A stretch of DNA of 64,000 nucleotides from the NCBI GenBank assembly GCA_934555825.1, contig CAKTFJ010000002.1, positions 124,001-188,000 on the forward strand, given 5' to 3'. Position numbers and translations under genes: made by a program. This stretch comes from an uncultured Hyphomicrobium sp. (GTDB lineage: Bacteria > Pseudomonadota > Alphaproteobacteria > Rhizobiales > Hyphomicrobiaceae). The notes beneath the pieces were generated by a model. That model searched no databases, was not told the DNA's origin, and was given only the letters and a program-made list of their open reading frames with translations. Positions 10,562 through 20,514 of this stretch are shown here, piece after piece (positions within the stretch are counted from its first letter, which is position 1; each line of letters begins with the position of its first letter).

Positions 10562-11968
10562 ATGGCAAAGACGCTCTACGACAAGATTTTCGATGATCAT
10601 GTCATCGACCGGCAGCCTGACGGCACGTGCCTCCTCTATATCGACCGCCACCTCGTCCATGAAGTGACGAGCCCGCAGGCGTTCGAGGGGCTCCGCATGA
10701 GCGGCCGCAAGGTGCGTGCGCCTGAGAAGACGCTCGCGGTCGTCGATCACAACGTGCCGACGACGGATCGCACGCGGGGAATCGCGGATGAGGACAGCCG
10801 CATCCAAGTCGAAACGCTGGCGCAGAACGCCAAAGACTTCGGCGTCGAATATTTCAACGAGCTCGACAAGCGGCAGGGGATCGTCCACGTGGTTGGCCCA
10901 GAGCAGGGTTTCACGCTGCCGGGCACCACCATCGTTTGCGGTGACAGTCATACCTCGACGCATGGTGCGTTCGGGGCGCTTGCGCATGGCATCGGTACGA
11001 GCGAGGTCGAGCATGTGCTCGCGACCCAGACGCTGGTGCAGAAGAAGGCCAAGAACATGCGCGTGACGGTGGACGGCGCGCTGCCGCCGCACATCACGGC
11101 AAAGGACATCATCCTCGCCATCATCGGCGAGATCGGCACCGCAGGCGGAACCGGCTCTGTGATCGAGTATGCGGGCGAGGCCATCCGCTCGCTTTCGATG
11201 GAAGGCCGTATGACGGTCTGCAACATGTCGATCGAGGGCGGCGCCAGGGCCGGTATGATCGCGCCCGACGAGAAGACTTATGAATTCATCAAGGGCCGCC
11301 CGCGTGCGCCCAAGGGTGCCGCCTGGGATATGGCGATGCGCTACTGGGAGACGCTGCACACGGACGAGGGTGCGCACTTCGACCGCGAAGTGCGTCTCGA
11401 CGCGACCAAGTTGCCGCCGATCGTCTCTTGGGGCACGAGCCCTGAAGACGTCGTGTCGGTTGCGGGCACGGTTCCTAATCCGACCGATCTGGCGGACGAG
11501 AACAAGCGGGCGTCGATGGCGCGCGCTCTCGATTACATGGGGCTCGCGCCCGGCACCAAGATCACCGACATCCCGCTCGACGTGGTGTGGATCGGATCGT
11601 GCACGAACGGGCGCATGGAGGACCTGCGCGAGGTTGCCCGCATCGTCGAGGGCAAGAAAATTTCGGAGCGGCTTGCTTATGCGATGATCGTTCCGGGCTC
11701 GGGACTGGTGAAGGAGCAGGCCGAGGCCGAGGGGCTCGACAGGATCTTCAAGGCTGCCGGGTTCGAGTGGCGGGAGCCTGGATGCTCCATGTGTCTCGGT
11801 ATGAATCCTGACCAGCTCAAGCCGGAGCAGCGCTGCGCTTCGACCTCGAACCGAAATTTCGAGGGGCGTCAGGGCTATCGCGGCCGCACGCATCTGGTTT
11901 CGCCGGCGATGGCTGCCGCTGCCGCCCTTGAGGGTCATTTCGTCGATATTCGCACCTGGCAGGCCTGA
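10562..11968 (+). CDS. leuC: 3-isopropylmalate dehydratase large subunit
   Basis: With LeuD it converts 2- to 3-isopropylmalate in leucine synthesis, using a [4Fe-4S] cluster. At 468 residues it is full length. The cluster cysteines are C347 (IGSCTNGR), C408 and C411 ([11 protein letters not shown]). Aconitase-family motifs include [14 protein letters not shown] and [14 protein letters not shown]. leuD is 1.7 kb downstream on the same strand, with three other genes between. Confidence 0.97.
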   Translation: MAKTLYDKIFDDHVIDRQPDGTCLLYIDRHLVHEVTSPQAFEGLRMSGRKVRAPEKTLAVVDHNVPTTDRTRGIADEDSRIQVETLAQNAKDFGVEYFNELDKRQGIVHVVGPEQGFTLPGTTIVCGDSHTSTHGAFGALAHGIGTSEVEHVLATQTLVQKKAKNMRVTVDGALPPHITAKDIILAIIGEIGTAGGTGSVIEYAGEAIRSLSMEGRMTVCNMSIEGGARAGMIAPDEKTYEFIKGRPRAPKGAAWDMAMRYWETLHTDEGAHFDREVRLDATKLPPIVSWGTSPEDVVSVAGTVPNPTDLADENKRASMARALDYMGLAPGTKITDIPLDVVWIGSCTNGRMEDLREVARIVEGKKISERLAYAMIVPGSGLVKEQAEAEGLDRIFKAAGFEWREPGCSMCLGMNPDQLKPEQRCASTSNRNFEGRQGYRGRTHLVSPAMAAAAALEGHFVDIRTWQA

Positions 11969-12039
11969 GCGCCGGACTTGCGGCGAACGGGCTTCCGAGC
12001 CTATCTCTTCCGCTCAAAAGAAGCAGTTGGGCGGAGACG

Positions 12040-12459
12040 ATGGCGAGCAAGACTGACTGGAAAAATGTGGCAGCGCCTACGCTTGCCGATTTCGAGATCA
12101 TTGCGGCGGCAGCGTGGGAACGGATCCAGCCGGAGTTTCGCGAGGTCTGCGGAGACCTCGTCATTCGCATCGAGGACTTTGGGCTCGACGAAGTACTCGA
12201 CGAGCTCGGGATCGAGAGTCCGTTCGATCTCATGGGACTTTACCAGGGCGTGTCGCTCGACAAGAAGAGCGTGCTCGACGTGCCGCGTGAGCCGGATATG
12301 GTCTTTCTCTATCGCCGGGCCATTCTCGACTACTGGACGGAGAGCGGCGAAGAGACGCTGGGCGAGATCATTACTCACGTCCTCGTGCACGAGATTGGCC
12401 ATCATTTCGGCTTCTCGGATGCGGATATGGAAGAGATCGAATCCGAGGTTACGCATTGA
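12040..12459 (+). CDS. Zincin-like metallopeptidase family protein
   Basis: A 139-residue cytosolic protein with the zinc-site pattern HVLVHEIGHHFGFSD near residues 121-135 (HExxHxxGxxD). It belongs to the small minimal zincin family (Pfam Zincin_1 type) found in Actinobacteria and Proteobacteria. Family members keep the metal ligands, but activity and substrate are poorly known. It follows leuC by 71 bases and may ride on its transcript. The ATG at 12040 is preceded by GGAGACG. Confidence 0.85.
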   Translation: MASKTDWKNVAAPTLADFEIIAAAAWERIQPEFREVCGDLVIRIEDFGLDEVLDELGIESPFDLMGLYQGVSLDKKSVLDVPREPDMVFLYRRAILDYWTESGEETLGEIITHVLVHEIGHHFGFSDADMEEIESEVTH

Positions 12460-12566
12460 GGCCGAGCATCGTTTGCTGCCAGCGTGAATGTTAACTTTTG
12501 CAGCAGATGGTGGGCCTGTTAGTTTGCTACGGGGGCGCGTGCGGGGTGTCGCGTAGAGGTGTTCGT

Positions 12567-13103
12567 TTGACGGCTCATCGCTCGAAGGTGCGGGCGTTCG
12601 CTTGCCTTGGCCTATTCGTTTGCTTGGCTGCCGCTGGGTTTCCGGCGCCAGACGCGCGCGCGGAGAACGTGCCGACGCCTGAGGAGTACGTCGATCACGT
12701 GGGAGGCGATGCCCATGTGCTGGCGCCGGGCGAGCTCAAGCTCGACGGTCGGCAGCAAGTCTGCGGCCAGAGGCCGACCGTCATCGACAGTCAGCTCGAC
12801 GACTACGGCGCGGCGTATCCCGGGTTCCTCATCCTCAATCCGAGACTGCTCTCGCAGGTGACGACCGCGGTGAAGCAGTGGATCTTTGCGCACGAGTGCG
12901 GGCACCAGTTCCGTGGTCCCGATGAGGAGGCGGCGGACTGTTTCGCCGTCCAGCGCGGGCGGCGCATGGGCTGGCTCGACGAGCAGGGTCTCGAGGAAAT
13001 CTGCACGTTTATCACGCCCTCCAAGGGAGGGAGCATGCACTTCTCGGGCGCGCATCGGTGCGAATACATGCGCAAGTGCTACGCCGACCCCTCCGTTAGG
13101 TAG
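12567..13103 (+). CDS. Exported HExxH metalloprotease-like protein
   Basis: I do not recognise a named family. The protein has a signal peptide (basic start, FACLGLFVCLAAAGF, cleavage after PDARA) and then about 145 residues with several cysteines. HECGHQ with EEAADCFAV some 14 residues on gives the HExxH...E arrangement of gluzincin-type sites. I prefer the TTG at 12567, 8 bases after AGAGG, since it makes a compact signal peptide. An ATG at 12507 would add 20 residues. It directly follows another HExxH gene between leuC and leuD. Confidence 0.65.
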   Translation: MTAHRSKVRAFACLGLFVCLAAAGFPAPDARAENVPTPEEYVDHVGGDAHVLAPGELKLDGRQQVCGQRPTVIDSQLDDYGAAYPGFLILNPRLLSQVTTAVKQWIFAHECGHQFRGPDEEAADCFAVQRGRRMGWLDEQGLEEICTFITPSKGGSMHFSGAHRCEYMRKCYADPSVR

Positions 13104-13179
13104 TGGCGCTTTATCCCCGGCATGGCTGGGGGCGCCTAGGATCGGATCCTGACCGGGCTCCATCCGAGCGGCTACGCCC

Positions 13180-13611
13180 ATGCACCTTCTGGAAACCCCC
13201 AAGCGACTGCTTTCGCTGGCCGAGACGCTCCATCGCTGGTCGGGGCTCTTGAGTGCCCTCGACCGCCCGCGGCGCGCCAAGGTGGCGCGTTATGCCGAGA
13301 CCATCGCCCATACCCTCGGCCGGGCGGCCCGGTTTGCCGTGCGGTTGGCGGAGGATCCGAGCGACAGAGTGGCAGAACGGGGGCTCGTCCGGGAGCTGGG
13401 TCGCATCACTGGCTATCTCGAGACCTTGGTCGGCGTGCTCAAGCACCATCTTGACGGACGAAAGCTCGCTGGCGTTAAAAGGCGGCTTGAGCAGCTCGCT
13501 TCGCGCCGGGCAGGCCGTGCCACGGGAGGAACGGCCGCCCGCGTCCGGATCGATCGGCTGCTCGCCGCCGAAGGCTATTTTCGTGCGCTGGCCGACAGCC
13601 TGCGCGTTTGA
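13180..13611 (+). CDS. Hypothetical helical, basic protein
   Basis: A 143-residue protein rich in Arg, Leu and Ala with no membrane segment or cysteine. It looks all-helical ([37 protein letters not shown]). No known motif is visible. It lies 76 bases after the exported metalloprotease-like gene and 38 before leuD. Codon use is like its neighbours. It could be a DNA- or RNA-associated protein because of its charge, but that is a guess. Confidence 0.55.
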   Translation: MHLLETPKRLLSLAETLHRWSGLLSALDRPRRAKVARYAETIAHTLGRAARFAVRLAEDPSDRVAERGLVRELGRITGYLETLVGVLKHHLDGRKLAGVKRRLEQLASRRAGRATGGTAARVRIDRLLAAEGYFRALADSLRV

Positions 13612-13649
13612 GCCCTCCCCAGGGACGGAAGACTCCAGGGACGCAAAAG

Positions 13650-14255
13650 ATGCAGAAATTTACTACGCTTACGGGTGTTGCCGCACCGTTCCCGCTCCGG
13701 AACGTGGACACGGACATGATCATCCCCAAGCAGTTCCTGAAGACGATCAAGCGCACGGGGCTCGGAAAATCGCTGTTCTACGAGCTGCGCTACGATCAGA
13801 GCGGGGCGGAAAACCCAGATTTCGTGCTCAACAAGCCGGCCTACCGGAACGCAGAAATCCTGATCGCGGGCGAGAACTTCGGCTGTGGGTCCTCGCGTGA
13901 GCATGCGCCTTGGGCGCTGTTGGATTTCGGCTTCCGTTGCGTGATCGCGCCCGACTTTGCGGACATCTTTTACAACAACTGTTTCCAGAACGGCATTTTG
14001 CCGATCAAGCTGCCGCAAGACCAGGTCGACAAGCTGTTGGACGATGCGAGCCGCGGCGCGAACGCGACCTTGACGGTCGACCTCGAAGCGCAGGAGATCC
14101 GTGGCCCCGACGGCGGCGCGATCCGTTTCGACATCGATCCGTTCCGCAAGCATTGTCTGCTGAACGGCTTGGACGCGATCGGGCTTACGCTCGAAAAGGA
14201 AAAGGCGATCCAGGATTTCGAAGCGCGTGACGCAAATGCGCGCCCGTGGGCGTAA
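13650..14255 (+). CDS. leuD: 3-isopropylmalate dehydratase small subunit
   Basis: Swivelling partner of LeuC in leucine synthesis. It has 201 residues from the ATG at 13650 ([29 protein letters not shown], in pieces), the family's usual length. The conserved [17 protein letters not shown] and [16 protein letters not shown] are present. An upstream ATG at 13608 overlaps the previous stop and would add 14 unlike residues. Confidence 0.96.
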   Translation: MQKFTTLTGVAAPFPLRNVDTDMIIPKQFLKTIKRTGLGKSLFYELRYDQSGAENPDFVLNKPAYRNAEILIAGENFGCGSSREHAPWALLDFGFRCVIAPDFADIFYNNCFQNGILPIKLPQDQVDKLLDDASRGANATLTVDLEAQEIRGPDGGAIRFDIDPFRKHCLLNGLDAIGLTLEKEKAIQDFEARDANARPWA

Positions 14256-14315
14256 TCTGGCGTTCACAGCAATCATGAGCTGGAAATTCGGGCCGTCGCG
14301 TTGCCGGGGCGGTTG

Positions 14316-14346
14316 CGAATATGTTAGAGCGCAATCTGCATATTCG
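14316..14346. promoter_or_regulatory. Inverted repeat upstream of the D,D-carboxypeptidase gene
   Basis: CGAATATG (14316-14323) and CATATTCG (14339-14346) are separated by 15 bases. It lies 60 bases after leuD and about 118 before the carboxypeptidase start. There is no T-run, so it is more likely a binding site than a terminator. Confidence 0.35.
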
Positions 14347-14463
14347 GACCGTGATTGCTTCGATTTTTGCAGAGACCGGTGAGATACGCCGGAGCCCAGA
14401 AGGGTTCCGAGCCATCTAAGTGCAGGTGCCGACGGTCTCCGGCACGCCTCGCAGGGAGGCCTC

Positions 14464-15486
14464 ATGCGATTGGCGTGGATCTTCACCACTTTGTCGGTGC
14501 TGGCGATGTCGGCCGGTGGCCCTGCTTTCGCCCGCGGGCCGGCGCTCGTGTTCGATGCGGCGGACGGCACTGTGCTTTATGCGGACGACGCCGACGATCA
14601 CTGGCATCCGGCCTCGCTCACCAAGATCATGACCGCCTACGTGACGTTCAAGGCGCTCAAGGCGGGCAAGCTCAAGCTCGATCAGCGGATTCCCTATAGC
14701 CTGCGTGCTCAGATGCAGCCGCCGATGCGCCTCGGTCTCAATCTCGACGCCACGCTGACCGTCGATCAGGCGCTGAAGGCCTTGATCATCCGCTCGGCCA
14801 ACGATGTCGCCGTCATGCTGGCGGAGGCCATTGGCGGCAGCCAGATGCAGTTCGTCTCTTTCATGAACGAGACGGCGCGCGAACTCGGCATGACGCGGAC
14901 AACGTTCGTCAATCCGCACGGGCTTCCGGCGCCGATGCAGGTCACGACGGCACGCGACCTCGCAAAGCTCGCACGCGCGGTGACCCGCGATTTTCCCCAG
15001 TACCATGCCTACTGGTCGATGTTCGATGCCCGGATCGGCAAATTCCGCATCGCGTCTCATAACGGGCTGCTCAGCACGTACACCGGCGCGGATGGGATGA
15101 AGACAGGCTTCATCTGCGATTCCGGCTACAACGTCGTGGCGAGCGCGACGCGGGACGGCCGGAACATCATGGCGGTGGTGCTCGGCGAGACGACGAGCGC
15201 GCGCCGGACGATCCGCGCCGCGCATCTGCTGGAGCATGGCTTCGATATTTACGATTGGAAGCGGATGCTGGAGCAGCCGGCCGATCTCGATACGATGCCA
15301 ATGCCCAAGGCTCCCAACGGTGTCGTGAGCATCCGTTCGTCGGTGATTTCGTACGTCTGCGGCACGGGCCCGCCGCGACGCGCGAAGCAGCAGAAAACCG
15401 TGAACAGGAAAAAGCAGTCGTCCCCGCCGCAAACCGCGGAGCAGAGGAAGCAAGGGGCGACACCGGCCGGGAAGGCCGTTCGTTAA
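14464..15486 (+). CDS. D-alanyl-D-alanine carboxypeptidase (penicillin-binding protein, PBP5/6 type)
   Basis: Periplasmic serine enzyme that trims the last D-alanine from peptidoglycan stem peptides. It has 340 residues with an N-terminal signal peptide (cut near AFA/RG, about residue 24). The active-site motifs are S51-L-T-K54, S111-A-N113 and K213-T-G. After the catalytic domain a Lys/Arg-rich tail of about 60 residues (KQQKTVNRKKQSSPP...) replaces the usual beta domain and amphipathic membrane anchor. This tail might bind the wall or DNA-like polymers. Confidence 0.93.
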   Translation: MRLAWIFTTLSVLAMSAGGPAFARGPALVFDAADGTVLYADDADDHWHPASLTKIMTAYVTFKALKAGKLKLDQRIPYSLRAQMQPPMRLGLNLDATLTVDQALKALIIRSANDVAVMLAEAIGGSQMQFVSFMNETARELGMTRTTFVNPHGLPAPMQVTTARDLAKLARAVTRDFPQYHAYWSMFDARIGKFRIASHNGLLSTYTGADGMKTGFICDSGYNVVASATRDGRNIMAVVLGETTSARRTIRAAHLLEHGFDIYDWKRMLEQPADLDTMPMPKAPNGVVSIRSSVISYVCGTGPPRRAKQQKTVNRKKQSSPPQTAEQRKQGATPAGKAVR

Positions 15487-15703
15487 CGCCCGGGGGCGTC
15501 GCCTGCGACGGTGGCGGATATAGCTTCAGGGTGGGACAGTGCGGCTTCCTGCCTAAGCCAACTTTGGGACGGCAAACTGCCACCGCTGCCCGAAACGGGG
15601 CGCTGGCCCAGTATTTTATGCTTTTTTTGGATCGCCGAGCGGCTCTCGGCGCTTGGCTTCGATCTTGCTCCCGGTCTTCTCGAATTCGCTTCGAGAGGAC
15701 GTT

Positions 15704-15934
15704 ATGCGGAATACTTCGGGTCAGAAAGACGAACTGCTCGCCGATGTGCCGGACTCGGAACTGATGGCCGTCGTGCTGGAAGGCCGGCACGGCACTTATG
15801 CGGCCGAGGTTGCAGAGTTCTTTGCGCTTCTCCATCGCCAGCTTGGCGACCGAGGGCGCTCGCAGGCGTGGGGCGGGGTGGCGCGCCTCGTGCGCCGCCG
15901 CGAGCACGACCGGATGCTGACGACGGTTCAGTAG
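15704..15934 (+). CDS. Small hypothetical protein
   Basis: A 76-residue soluble protein starting at the ATG at 15704, with GAGAGGA 5 bases upstream. The middle contains LEGRHGTYAAEVAEFFALLHRQ, likely two helices. I do not recognise a family. It converges on lutC with a gap of only four bases. Confidence 0.6.
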   Translation: MRNTSGQKDELLADVPDSELMAVVLEGRHGTYAAEVAEFFALLHRQLGDRGRSQAWGGVARLVRRREHDRMLTTVQ

Positions 15935-15938
15935 AGCG

Positions 15939-16616
15939 TCAGCTTGCGGGCTGGGGACCGTAAAGAATGACCACGAGCCGGCGGGGCCCGTGGGCGCCTT
16001 TGACGAGCCGGCCTTCGATGTCGCTGGTTCGAGACGGCCCGGAAACGAGATTGACCGCGCGGGGGAGGCGTTCGGGGAACGCGTTACGAAGGCCGGTGAA
16101 CGCGGCTTCGAAAGATCCCACGACCGTGTTGCGCGCAACGGCTACGAGATGCGTTTCGGGAAGGAACGCGAGCGTTGCAGGGCTTGCGGCGCTGGACGCA
16201 AGCACAAGCGTTCCGGTTTCTGCCACGGCCGCGAACGCGTGAGTGAGGGCGGCTGTGCCGTCTTCCGGCTTCTGTTCCGGGTTCCAGCGTTGTGGCGGGA
16301 TGCTCCAGGGGAGCGTCGTGAGCCGGGGATCGTCTCCGATCAAGAGCTGTGCCGTCTGTTGTTGAAGATGGCTCTCGACAGATTGCGGAAGCGTCGCCAG
16401 ATCGGGGATCACGATCACTTTCGCGCCGCGCGCTTCCAATGCAGCGATCAGGTCTCTTTCCCAATTCTGGAACGGGGCTTTGGCGCACGCGGGCAGCGGG
16501 TGCGTTGGGGGATGTGCGAGCCGTCCGGCGACGGCGTTCTGGCGGGTCGTCGCGGTGGTGCCGCTCGCGGCTTCCACGGCGGTGCGCACGCGGGCAAGGA
16601 ATGCCGTTCGGCTCAT
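15939..16616 (-). CDS. lutC: Lactate utilization protein C
   Basis: LUD-domain subunit of the LutABC L-lactate oxidation complex, 225 residues. LUD features are VAETGTLVLASS and PETHLVAVARNTVVGSFEAAF, followed by LVSGPSRTSDIEGRLVKGAHGPRRL (read in pieces). The start at 16616 overlaps the lutB stop in ATGA, so translation is probably coupled. The frame is open far upstream, but that part is antisense-like to lutB and not homologous. Confidence 0.92.
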   Translation of the reverse strand: MSRTAFLARVRTAVEAASGTTATTRQNAVAGRLAHPPTHPLPACAKAPFQNWERDLIAALEARGAKVIVIPDLATLPQSVESHLQQQTAQLLIGDDPRLTTLPWSIPPQRWNPEQKPEDGTAALTHAFAAVAETGTLVLASSAASPATLAFLPETHLVAVARNTVVGSFEAAFTGLRNAFPERLPRAVNLVSGPSRTSDIEGRLVKGAHGPRRLVVILYGPQPAS

Positions 16617-18037
16617 CGCGGCACCCCGCGCTCGCGTTCGTTCCAGAGCTGCTGGAAGGTGCGTCCCTGGGGAGCGGGGAAGTCGCGGCTCGCCGTCCAG
16701 CCGCGGGCGAAGGGAAGCCTGCGGAAGGCGCCACGGGAACGGCCGAAAGCGGACAGCATGGCAATGCCGACCCGTGTTGCCGCGTGATAGAGGCGCGGAC
16801 GGCGCGCGACGAAGCTCCAGGCGGCAAGTGTCCAACGCTGCAGACGGCTTCCGCTCGTGGCCCGGCTTCTCTCCCGCCACGTGCGCATGAGGCCAGTCAG
16901 CGGAATTCGGACGGGGCAAACCTCCTCGCATTTGCCGCAGAAGCTGGACGCGGACGGCAGGTCGCTTGCCTGGTCCGCGCCGAGAAAAGCCGGGGTGAGC
17001 ACCGCGCCAATCGGACCAGCGTAGACCCAGCCGTAAGCGTGGCCGCCGATGGCGTTGTAAACCGGGCAATGGTTGAGGCAGGCACCGCAACGAATGCAAC
17101 GGAGCGCTTCGCCTAGCCCCGAGCGCAGCATCTCGCTGCGGCCGTTATCGAGGATCACGATGTGGCATTCGCGCGGGCCGTCCGGGTCTGTGTCGAGGCG
17201 GGGGCCGGTGAGCAGGCTCGTATATGCCGTCATGTCCTGGCCGGTGGCGGAGCGGGCAAGGACGCGGAGCAGCGTGGCTGCATCCGAGAGGGTCGGCACG
17301 ACCTTGTCGATGGACGCGAGCACGATATGCGTTTTCGGCAGGTGGGCGGAGAGATCGCCGTTGCCCTCGTTGGTGACGATGGTGGCCGAGCCTGTCTCCG
17401 CGACGAGAAAGTTTGCGCCCGTGATGCCGATGTCGGCTGCGAGGAAGCGCGCGCGCAGCACGGCGCGGGCTTCGGCGACGAGGGCTTCGGGGGTGGCGAG
17501 GTCGCGGTCGGGCGGGAGGTGGGTGTGGTGACGGCGGAAGTCGGCTTCGACGTCGTCGCGGCTGAGATGGATTGCAGGCACGATGATGTGGCTTGGCGTC
17601 TCGTTGCGGATCTGCACCAAATATTCGCCGAGGTCGCTTTCGAAGACTTCCAGGCCGAGGGTTTCCAGGTAGGCATTGAGGGCGATCTCTTCCGAGATCA
17701 TCGACTTGCCCTTGGCCACAAGGCGGGCACCGCGTTCGAGAGCTATGTGGGCAATGACGGTGCGCGCTTCGGCGGCATCGGCCGCCCAATGGATGCGGAC
17801 GCCTGCGGCTTCCGCCTTGTCGGCGAAGGCCGAGAGATAAGCGTCGAGATTCGCAAGCGTGTGGTCGCGGATGTCGCGTGCGGCGGTGCGGAGCGTCTCG
17901 AATTCGGGAACGCGGGCCTTGGCGGCTGCGCGCTGGGCGACGAGTCCGGTCGGCAAGCCGCTGAGCGCTTTGGCGAGCTTGGCGTCGCCGAGTGCAGTGC
18001 GGGTGTTCTCGCGGAAGGTGCGTGTGGCGGGCGTCAC
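16613..18037 (-). CDS. lutB: Lactate utilization iron-sulfur protein B
   Basis: Electron-transfer subunit of LutABC, 474 residues. An N-terminal LUD domain (about 60-290, with GITGANFLVAETGSATI) is followed by ferredoxin-type clusters. Cluster one uses C314, C317, C320 and C324 (CIRCGACLNHCP). The second set is C367, C370 and C374 (CGKCEEVCP). It overlaps lutA by four bases and lutC by four bases. Confidence 0.95.
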   Translation of the reverse strand: MTPATRTFRENTRTALGDAKLAKALSGLPTGLVAQRAAAKARVPEFETLRTAARDIRDHTLANLDAYLSAFADKAEAAGVRIHWAADAAEARTVIAHIALERGARLVAKGKSMISEEIALNAYLETLGLEVFESDLGEYLVQIRNETPSHIIVPAIHLSRDDVEADFRRHHTHLPPDRDLATPEALVAEARAVLRARFLAADIGITGANFLVAETGSATIVTNEGNGDLSAHLPKTHIVLASIDKVVPTLSDAATLLRVLARSATGQDMTAYTSLLTGPRLDTDPDGPRECHIVILDNGRSEMLRSGLGEALRCIRCGACLNHCPVYNAIGGHAYGWVYAGPIGAVLTPAFLGADQASDLPSASSFCGKCEEVCPVRIPLTGLMRTWRERSRATSGSRLQRWTLAAWSFVARRPRLYHAATRVGIAMLSAFGRSRGAFRRLPFARGWTASRDFPAPQGRTFQQLWNERERGVPR

Positions 18038-18804
18038 GGAGCCGTCTCTCCCGCGCTGCCGGCAATGGGCGGCTCGGCGAGTTCGCCTGCTAACACTTCC
18101 GCTATATGGCGGCAGGGGAGCGGATTTCCTGTGCGGCGTAGACGTCCCGCGAGATGCATGAGGCAGCCGAGATCGCCTGCCGTCACGAGATCGGGCGCGG
18201 TGGATGTGAGATCCGCGATACGCCGGTCCGCAATCGCGGTCGAGACTTCCGGATATTTGACGGAGAAGAGGCCGCCGAATCCGCAGCAGGCGGTCGTTTC
18301 AGGCGCTTCGACGAGTTCGAGCCCCGCAACAGAGGAGAGGAGGCGGCGTGGGGCGCTTTTGATGCCGAGCTCGCGCAGACCCGCGCAGGCATCGTGGTGT
18401 ACCACGCGGCCCTCGAAGCGTGCGTCGCTTGCCGTTTGTCCACGCACGTTCGCGAGGAAGTCCGTCAGTTCGTGGACACGCTCGGCGAAGGCTTTGGCCT
18501 CGAACTCCGCATCGCTTTGGCCCTTGAACAGAGCAGGGTAGTGGAGACGGAGCATGGCCGCGCATGAGCCGGACGGGGCGACGACGAAATCGCAGCCAGC
18601 AAAGGCAAGGATCGTTTGGCGTGCAAGCTCGCGTGCGCTTTTCCGGTCGCCGGCGTTGTAGGCGGGCTGGCCGCAGCAGGTTTGCCCGTGCGGTACGACC
18701 ACCGTGCAGCCGGCTTGCTCGATCAGGCGTGCGGCCGCGAAGCCGACGGAGGGCCGCATGAGATCGACCAGACAGGTGACGAAAAGGCCGACGCGTGGCT
18801 GCAA
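18034..18804 (-). CDS. lutA: Lactate utilization protein A (CCG-domain Fe-S protein)
   Basis: First gene of the lutABC operon, 256 residues. It carries two CCG domains: TCCGQPAYN (CCG at 43-45) and ACCGFGG (CCG at 173-175), each with upstream conserved cysteines. The N-terminus VGLFVTCLVDLMRP is typical. The complex oxidises L-lactate to pyruvate. The promoter must lie in the 200-base gap shared with glcD. Confidence 0.95.
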   Translation of the reverse strand: MQPRVGLFVTCLVDLMRPSVGFAAARLIEQAGCTVVVPHGQTCCGQPAYNAGDRKSARELARQTILAFAGCDFVVAPSGSCAAMLRLHYPALFKGQSDAEFEAKAFAERVHELTDFLANVRGQTASDARFEGRVVHHDACAGLRELGIKSAPRRLLSSVAGLELVEAPETTACCGFGGLFSVKYPEVSTAIADRRIADLTSTAPDLVTAGDLGCLMHLAGRLRRTGNPLPCRHIAEVLAGELAEPPIAGSAGETAP

Positions 18805-18852
18805 GGCGTGCTCTCTGATCGCTCAGTTGGGCGTTGCGCGAATCCTAGATGC

Positions 18853-18876
18853 TTTCGCTTTTTCGTGGAAGCGAAA
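18853..18876. promoter_or_regulatory. Inverted repeat in the shared lutABC/glcDEF promoter region
   Basis: TTTCGCTT (18853-18860) and AAGCGAAA (18869-18876) flank an 8-base spacer. It lies 49 bases upstream of lutA and about 128 upstream of glcD. It is a good place for a common regulator of both operons, though no regulator gene is adjacent. Confidence 0.45.
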
Positions 18877-19004
18877 CGGCTTGGGACGGGCGGCTCGCGG
18901 CGCGGCCTGTGTGTTGCCGGAGTGGCCGCGACATGCGAGACTCGCGGGCCGTGCCGACGGGTTTTTCCCGCGGCTGAGAGAGAATTCGAGAGATTGACTG
19001 CGCG

Positions 19005-20504
19005 ATGTCGCTGATCGAACTGCCGCTGCCTGATTCTGCCGTGATGAACGCCCGCGATCAGATCGTTCGCGATCTCGTGGGCATTTGCGGCGAGGGGGCA
19101 GTGATCTCCGACGAGGACGGACGGCGCACGTTCGAGACGGACGCGCTGACGGCCTATCGCCGGATGCCGCTGGCCGTGGTGCTGCCGACCTCGACGGAAG
19201 ATGTCGCGGCGGTGCTGAAATATGCCAAGGCGCACGGGATCAAGGTGGTGCCGCGCGGTGCCGGAACATCGCTGTGCGGAGGTGCGCTGCCGGCCGAGGA
19301 TGCAATTGTGCTCGGCGTCTCGAAGATGAACCGCGTGCTGGAGCTCGACTATCAGAACCGCTTCGCTCGTGTCGAGACGGGTATCACCAACCTGGCGATT
19401 TCGGCTGCCGTGGTCGAGGAGGGGTTCTTCTATGCGCCCGATCCGTCGAGCCAGCTTGCGTGCACGCTGGCCGGCAATCTCGCCATGAATTCGGGAGGCG
19501 CGCACTGCCTCAAGTATGGTGTCACGACGAACAACGTGCTCGGCGTCAAGCTCGTGACGATGGATGGCGAGATCGTCGAGATCGGCGGATCGTACCTCGA
19601 CGCGGAAGCTTACGACCTGCTGGCGCTCATCGTGGGCTCGGAGGGCCAGTTCGGGATCATCACGGAAGCCACCGTGCGGATCCTCCGCGCCGCCGAGGGT
19701 GCACGGCCGATGATGATCGGGTTCGAGACGTCGGCGAAGGCCGGGATCTGCGTCGCGCGCATTATCGCGTCGGGCATCATTCCCGTTGCTATCGAGTTTA
19801 TGGATCGCCCCGCGATCGAGGTATGCGAAGCCTTCGCGAAGGCAGGCTATCCGACCGATGTGGAAGCTTTGCTGATTATCGAGGTGGAAGGTTCGGAGCA
19901 GGAGATCGTGGACCGCCTCGCCTATATTGCGAGCATCGCGCACGAGCTCAATCCGCAGGCGCTTGTCGTCAGTGCCTCCGACGAGCAGAGCGCGAAGATC
20001 TGGAAGGGACGGAAATCGGCCTTCGGGGCGATCGGCCGGCTTGCGGATTACTACTGCATGGATGGCACGATTCCGCTCGGACATCTGCCGCACGTGCTGG
20101 AAGAGATTTCCGCCATCTGCGCGCGGTATGGGCTGCGTGTCGCGAACATTTTCCATGCGGGTGATGGCAACCTGCATCCGCTCATCATGTATGACGCGAA
20201 TTCTCCTGGCGAGATCGAGAAGGCTGAGCGTGCGGGCGCAGAGGTTCTCAAGCTGTGCGTGTCCGTCGGTGGCTGCCTCACGGGCGAGCACGGCGTCGGG
20301 ATCGAAAAGCGCGATCTCATGCGTGCGCAGTTCACGGACGAGGATCTTGCCGTGCAGCTCCGCATCAAGGCAGTGTTCGATCCCGATTGGCTGCTCAACC
20401 CAGGCAAGGTGTTCCCGCTCGATGCGGTGGAGCAGGCGAAGGCCGAGGCAGATCGCGTGGCGCGCGGCGGAGTGTCTGCTGCCGGCCCGGCCGAAGCGGC
20501 TTGA
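19005..20504 (+). CDS. glcD: Glycolate oxidase FAD subunit
   Basis: FAD-linked subunit that oxidises glycolate (or D-lactate) to glyoxylate (or pyruvate). At 499 residues it has the usual length. The FAD-binding motif PRGAGTSLCGGALP is near residues 82-95. The C-terminal FAD-oxidase domain ends with HAGDGNLHP and GEHGVGIEKRD. It is divergent from lutABC and is followed by glcE after 10 bases. Confidence 0.95.
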   Translation: MSLIELPLPDSAVMNARDQIVRDLVGICGEGAVISDEDGRRTFETDALTAYRRMPLAVVLPTSTEDVAAVLKYAKAHGIKVVPRGAGTSLCGGALPAEDAIVLGVSKMNRVLELDYQNRFARVETGITNLAISAAVVEEGFFYAPDPSSQLACTLAGNLAMNSGGAHCLKYGVTTNNVLGVKLVTMDGEIVEIGGSYLDAEAYDLLALIVGSEGQFGIITEATVRILRAAEGARPMMIGFETSAKAGICVARIIASGIIPVAIEFMDRPAIEVCEAFAKAGYPTDVEALLIIEVEGSEQEIVDRLAYIASIAHELNPQALVVSASDEQSAKIWKGRKSAFGAIGRLADYYCMDGTIPLGHLPHVLEEISAICARYGLRVANIFHAGDGNLHPLIMYDANSPGEIEKAERAGAEVLKLCVSVGGCLTGEHGVGIEKRDLMRAQFTDEDLAVQLRIKAVFDPDWLLNPGKVFPLDAVEQAKAEADRVARGGVSAAGPAEAA

Positions 20505-20514
20505 GGAGCGGCTG

